8,484 nucleotides of DNA from an uncultured Eubacteriales bacterium. Its GTDB lineage: Bacteria > Bacillota > Clostridia > Oscillospirales > Oscillospiraceae. Made by a program: the position numbers and the translations under genes. Below the pieces are notes generated by a model. That model was given only the letters and a program-made list of their open reading frames with translations. It was not told where the DNA came from and ran no database searches. The DNA is taken from contig CAUABY010000082.1 of assembly GCA_958427375.1 (NCBI GenBank), forward strand, positions 1 to 8,484, read 5' to 3'. This document shows positions 5,797-8,484 of the stretch, in pieces; the stretch's first letter is position 1; each line of letters begins with the position of its first letter.

Positions 5797-6420
5797 ATGC
5801 GGATAACTGACATACACCAGACCTCCCCCGGCCTCCTGACTGTAATCCTCGGCGACGGGACTGAAGTCAAGTCCACGCTCAGCGTTATAACTGATATGCG
5901 GCTCTATTTCGGGCGCGAGCTTGACACGGCGGATATTGAGGAGCTTAAAACCGCCTCTATCCGTGCGCTCGCGCGCGAAAAGGCGCTTGAATATCTCTCC
6001 CGCCGCCAGATGTCCTGCGCGGAACTTAAAAAGAAGCTCATCGACAAGGGCGAGGACGAAGACGTTGCGGACTACTGCGTGCAGTGGCTTGAAGAGCACT
6101 CGCTAATTGACGACGAGAGCTATGCCGCCGCCGTTGCGCGCCACTACTCCGCCAAGGGCTATGGCGCGGGGCGTGTGCGCGCGGAGCTGAGCCGCCGCGG
6201 CATCTCGCGTGAGCTGTGGGATGGCGCGCTTGACGCGATGCCGGAAAGCAATGATAAAATCGACAGATTTATCACGTCACGGCTCAAAGATCCCGGCGAC
6301 CGCGACGCCGTGAGAAAGCTCTCTCAGGCGCTGTACCGGCGCGGCTACCAGTGGGACGAAATCCGCCACGCGCTTGAAAGACACAAGGCCGATGCGGATT
6401 ACTATGAACAATCAACCTGA
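5797..6420 (+). CDS. recX: Regulatory protein RecX
   Basis: RecX binds RecA filaments and modulates, usually restrains, RecA activity. The 207-residue protein shows the family pattern of tandem three-helix repeats: an N-terminal extension (1-55), then REKALEYLSRRQMSCAELKK (60-79), followed by a repeat with VADYCVQWLEEHSLIDDESYA (about 90-110) and another with GYGAGRVRAELSRRGIS (121-137). Its position 26 bases after recA strongly supports the call, as recA-recX pairs are widespread and keep the two proteins balanced. The start is the first ATG after the recA stop. Only a weak AAGG ten bases upstream serves as a ribosome binding site, consistent with RecX being made at much lower levels than RecA. 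It ends 22 bases before rimO. Confidence 0.9.
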   Translation: MRITDIHQTSPGLLTVILGDGTEVKSTLSVITDMRLYFGRELDTADIEELKTASIRALAREKALEYLSRRQMSCAELKKKLIDKGEDEDVADYCVQWLEEHSLIDDESYAAAVARHYSAKGYGAGRVRAELSRRGISRELWDGALDAMPESNDKIDRFITSRLKDPGDRDAVRKLSQALYRRGYQWDEIRHALERHKADADYYEQST

Positions 6421-6430
6421 ACTTTCAATT

Positions 6431-6436
6431 CGAGGA
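6431..6436 (+). promoter_or_regulatory. Ribosome binding site that sets the rimO start
   Basis: CGAGGA ends six bases before ATG 6443, with its GAGG core seven bases away. It is too close to the in-frame ATG at 6437. The more distant in-frame ATG at 6374 would overlap recX and add a non-conserved leader of 23 residues. Confidence 0.6.
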
Positions 6437-6442
6437 ATGAAA

Positions 6443-7474
6443 ATGGGAAAAAACTTTGCACTTATTTCTCTGGGTTGCGCAAAAAACCTTGTCAACAGCG
6501 AGCAGATGCTATACCTTATGACCGAGGCGGGCTACACGCTCGTCCCGGAGCCGGACGGCGCTGATCTCGTTATCGTCAACACCTGCGGCTTCATCGATGA
6601 TGCCAAGAGTGAGGCGATTGACACCATTCTTGAGATGGCGGAGCTTAAAAAGGCCGGGCGGCTGGGCGGTATAATAGTCACCGGCTGTCTCTCCGAGCGC
6701 TACAAGGACTCCATCGGTGAAGAACTGCCGGAGATTGACGCGCTTTTAGGCGTGGGCAGCTTCGGCGCTATTGTGCTCGCGGCTGACGCTGTTACCGAGG
6801 GCCGCCGCGTAAGCCTCTTCGCCGACCAGAGCGCGCCTATTGAGGAGATACCGCGCGTCGTGTCTACCGGGCCGGGTTGGGCTTACCTGCGCATTGCGGA
6901 GGGCTGCAACAATTTCTGCGCTTTCTGCGCGATTCCCTATATCCGCGGCCGCTACCGTTCTCGCAGGATGGAGGATATTGTGGATGAGGCCAAGGACCTT
7001 GCCGCGCACGGCGTGAAGGAGCTTATCGTCATCGCGCAGGACATAACCCGCTATGGCACCGACCTTTACGGCAAGCGCAGTCTTGCCGCGCTCTGCCGCA
7101 GGCTCGCCGAGATTGAGGGCGTGGAGTGGATTCGCCTGCACTACCTATACCCCGACCAGTTTGACGATGAGCTCATTGATGAACTCGCCTCAAACGACAA
7201 GATAGTCAAGTACCTTGACATACCCATACAGCACATAAACTCCGGCATACTCAAGGCCATGAACCGCCGCGGTGACGGTCAGCAGATACGGGCACTGTTC
7301 AAAACCCTGCGCGAGCGCATCCCCGGTCTTGTTCTGCGCACGAGCCTTATTGCCGGACTTCCCGGCGAGGGTGAGGCGGAATTTGAGGAGCTGTGTGACT
7401 ATCTGCGCGAGGCGCGTATTGAGCGCGTCGGTGTATTCCCCTTCTCCCCCGAAGAGGGCACCCCGGCGGCTTAA
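6443..7474 (+). CDS. rimO: RimO, N-terminal and radical-SAM part, cut by premature stop
   Basis: RimO is a radical-SAM enzyme that adds a methylthio group to a conserved aspartate of ribosomal protein S12. This 343-residue piece carries the MTTase N-terminal domain with cluster ligands Cys12 (SLGCAKN), Cys48 (VNTCGF) and Cys82 (TGCLSER), then the radical-SAM barrel with Cys155-x3-Cys159-x2-Cys162. HYLYPDQFDDEL (233-244) and LDIPIQHIN (258-266) favour RimO over the tRNA enzyme MiaB. Both iron-sulphur sites are intact. The frame ends at TAA 7472-7474 right after FSPEEGTPAA, where RimO normally continues into a linker and the TRAM domain. That continuation is encoded immediately downstream in the same frame. 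The stop is probably one base change from a sense codon such as AAA or GAA, or a sequencing error. If real, this product lacks the substrate-binding TRAM domain. Confidence 0.9.
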   Translation: MGKNFALISLGCAKNLVNSEQMLYLMTEAGYTLVPEPDGADLVIVNTCGFIDDAKSEAIDTILEMAELKKAGRLGGIIVTGCLSERYKDSIGEELPEIDALLGVGSFGAIVLAADAVTEGRRVSLFADQSAPIEEIPRVVSTGPGWAYLRIAEGCNNFCAFCAIPYIRGRYRSRRMEDIVDEAKDLAAHGVKELIVIAQDITRYGTDLYGKRSLAALCRRLAEIEGVEWIRLHYLYPDQFDDELIDELASNDKIVKYLDIPIQHINSGILKAMNRRGDGQQIRALFKTLRERIPGLVLRTSLIAGLPGEGEAEFEELCDYLREARIERVGVFPFSPEEGTPAA

Positions 7475-7768
7475 ATGCTGCACGTTGACTTAGAGGAGGC
7501 ACAGCGCCGCGCCGATATCATTTTTAACCTGCAAGCGCCGATAATGGACGATTTCTGCGAGAGCTTCGTCGGGAAAATCATACGCGTTTTATGCTGCGGC
7601 ACCGACGCTGAGAGCGGACTGAAAACCGGGCGCAGCTATGCCGATTCACCGGACATTGACGGGCAGGTCGTTTTCTCCGGCACTGCGGCTGAGGGAACTA
7701 TGACTGACGTATTAATTCAAAAGGCCGAGGATGGTATACTCCTCGGCGAGGAGGTATGCAAACCATGA
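7475..7768 (+). CDS. rimO: RimO C-terminal part with TRAM domain, split from rimO
   Basis: These 97 residues are the missing C-terminus of RimO. DLEEAQRRADIIFNLQAPIM (5-24) is the helical linker and FVGKIIRVLC...GRSYADSPDIDGQVVF (31-67) is the TRAM fold that helps recognise S12. It is in the same frame as the upstream part, with only TAA between: 343 + 1 + 97 = 441 residues, the usual RimO length. It begins with ATG abutting the stop (TAAATG). No good ribosome binding site precedes it; the nearest GAGGG is 16 bases away, so expression would depend on re-initiation by ribosomes that have just terminated, or on read-through. It may be a dead fragment, or the two chains might associate. Its stop overlaps the pgsA start as ATGA. 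Confidence 0.85.
   Translation: MLHVDLEEAQRRADIIFNLQAPIMDDFCESFVGKIIRVLCCGTDAESGLKTGRSYADSPDIDGQVVFSGTAAEGTMTDVLIQKAEDGILLGEEVCKP
7748..7754 (+). promoter_or_regulatory. Ribosome binding site that sets the pgsA start
   Basis: GAGGAGG lies inside the rimO C-terminal reading frame. It is one base from the ATG at 7756, too close, but ten bases from the ATG at 7765, which also forms an ATGA overlap with the rimO stop. Start 7765 is preferred, and 7768 remains possible. Confidence 0.6.
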
Positions 7769-8289
7769 TGAAAACCACCGCTAACAAAATAACTATGCTG
7801 CGCATGCTGCTTATCCCGGTATTTCTTGTGCTGGCCTACTGCGGGCACCTGTACACCGCGCTTGCGGTTTACATAATTGCATGTCTGTCCGATGTGGCGG
7901 ACGGCTATATCGCGCGGCACTACAATCAGGTCTCTAACTTCGGCAAGTTTATGGACCCTCTCGCTGACAAGATGCTTGTGCTCTCGGCCATGTGCTTTTT
8001 TATTGAGAACGGGCAGATGCCCGGCTGGTGTGTGGCGCTTGTGCTGCTGCGCGAGTTTGCCGTGTCCGGCTTGAGACTGCTCGCCGTTGAGCAGGGGCGC
8101 GTTATCGCCGCGGCATGGTCCGGCAAGGTCAAAACCGGCTGCACTATGGTGGGTCTTTCCGCCATGCTGCTGTTCTCCGAGATTGAGCTGGTTAATATAA
8201 TATCCACTGTTGTTATCCTTGTCACTACTCTCGGCTCCGGTATACACTACTTTATCGTCAATCGCGACGTGTTCAAAAATGCTGATTAA
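7765..8289 (+). CDS. pgsA: CDP-diacylglycerol-glycerol-3-phosphate phosphatidyltransferase
   Basis: PgsA is an integral membrane enzyme that transfers a phosphatidyl group from CDP-diacylglycerol to glycerol-3-phosphate, the committed step to phosphatidylglycerol and cardiolipin. The 174-residue product has the complete CDP-alcohol phosphotransferase signature, D43-x2-D46-G47-x2-A50-R51-x8-G60-x3-D64-x3-D68, within SDVADGYIAR and GKFMDPLADK. The opening NKITMLRMLLIP is the usual PgsA N-terminus, and several hydrophobic helices follow (about 11-40, 68-81, 86-107, 127-138 and 143-165). PgsA is favoured over PssA or cardiolipin synthase by its size and by its position next to rimo, a common arrangement in Firmicutes. 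Start codon 7765 overlaps the rimO stop (ATGA), so its translation is probably coupled to the downstream rimO fragment. Confidence 0.93.
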   Translation: MMKTTANKITMLRMLLIPVFLVLAYCGHLYTALAVYIIACLSDVADGYIARHYNQVSNFGKFMDPLADKMLVLSAMCFFIENGQMPGWCVALVLLREFAVSGLRLLAVEQGRVIAAAWSGKVKTGCTMVGLSAMLLFSEIELVNIISTVVILVTTLGSGIHYFIVNRDVFKNAD

Positions 8290-8303
8290 AGAGGTCATAT
8301 AAT

Positions 8304-8484
8304 ATGAAACTTTATAATTCCGCAACACGCAAAAAAGAAGAATTTGTGCCTAATCATCCTGACATTGTCAAGATGTACACCTGCGGCCCTACCGTTTACC
8401 ACTTTGCGCACATCGGCAATCTGCGCTCGTACATCATGGAGGATGTGCTTGAAAAGTATCTGCGCTATGTCGGCTACAACGTAA
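8304..8484 (+). CDS. cysS: Cysteinyl-tRNA synthetase, N-terminal part (runs off edge)
   Basis: The first 60 codons of a class I cysteinyl-tRNA synthetase are present and the gene continues past the right edge. The sequence starts MKLYNSATRKKEEF and contains MYTCGPTVYHFAHIGNLRSY (24-43). Cys27 is the first zinc ligand that selects cysteine, and HIGN (36-39) is the class I ATP-binding signature in the form common for CysRS. A GAGG site nine bases before ATG 8304 supports the start. It follows pgsA by 14 bases and is probably in the same transcription unit. The zinc ligands further on and the KMSKS loop lie outside the window, so intactness cannot be judged. Confidence 0.95.
   Translation, partial: MKLYNSATRKKEEFVPNHPDIVKMYTCGPTVYHFAHIGNLRSYIMEDVLEKYLRYVGYNV

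Noticed and set aside
5108..5797. 229-residue open frame antisense to recA
   Set aside because: It lies entirely opposite recA, has no ribosome binding site or recognisable domain, and is explained by the codon bias of a conserved GC-rich gene.
6374..6442. Upstream ATG 6374 as rimO start
   Set aside because: It would overlap recX by 47 bases, lacks a ribosome binding site and adds residues not typical of RimO; GAGG before 6443 fits.
7717..8328. 203-residue open frame antisense to pgsA
   Set aside because: It mirrors the pgsA coding sequence, is His/Lys-rich low-quality sequence with no known motif, and conflicts with the clear pgsA signature on the other strand.

Overview
This looks like chromosomal, housekeeping DNA from a Gram-positive bacterium of the class Clostridia, most likely an Oscillospirales-type gut anaerobe. 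The assignment is inference. It rests on strong AGGAGG-type ribosome binding sites, GC-rich genes beside an AT-rich intergenic region, a DUF1385/YqhQ gene directly in front of prmC, and the cluster recA-recX-rimO-pgsA-cysS.

Layout: bases 42-668 (minus strand) hold a small alpha/beta hydrolase. A 355-base divergent intergenic region (669-1023) follows. It carries the hydrolase promoter, a long imperfect inverted repeat, a terminator-like hairpin, two abutting dyads, phased T-tracts and an extended -10 promoter for the rightward genes. From 1024 to the right edge every gene is on the plus strand: an OmpR-type response regulator, its histidine kinase, yqhQ (DUF1385), prmC, recA, recX, rimO, pgsA and the first 60 codons of cysS. 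Apart from the 102-base gap between regulator and kinase, gaps are 7-26 bases or overlaps, so kinase to cysS could be one transcription unit.

Functions: the two-component pair is a membrane sensor and transcription factor of unknown signal. PrmC methylates peptide release factors, RimO methylthiolates ribosomal protein S12 and CysS charges tRNA-Cys, so translation is well represented. RecA and RecX form the recombination/SOS effector and its modulator. PgsA makes the phosphatidylglycerol precursor. YqhQ is a conserved membrane protein of unknown function.

The clearest anomaly is rimO. An in-frame TAA (7472-7474) separates the N-terminal plus radical-SAM part from the TRAM-containing C-terminal part, and an ATG follows immediately in the same frame. 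The two pieces plus the stop position add up to the normal 441-residue RimO length, so this is a single-codon nonsense change, or a sequencing error, rather than two genes. I see no mobile element, CRISPR array, tRNA or rRNA, and no clear new defence or biosynthetic system. The least explained part is the structured intergenic region 669-1023.
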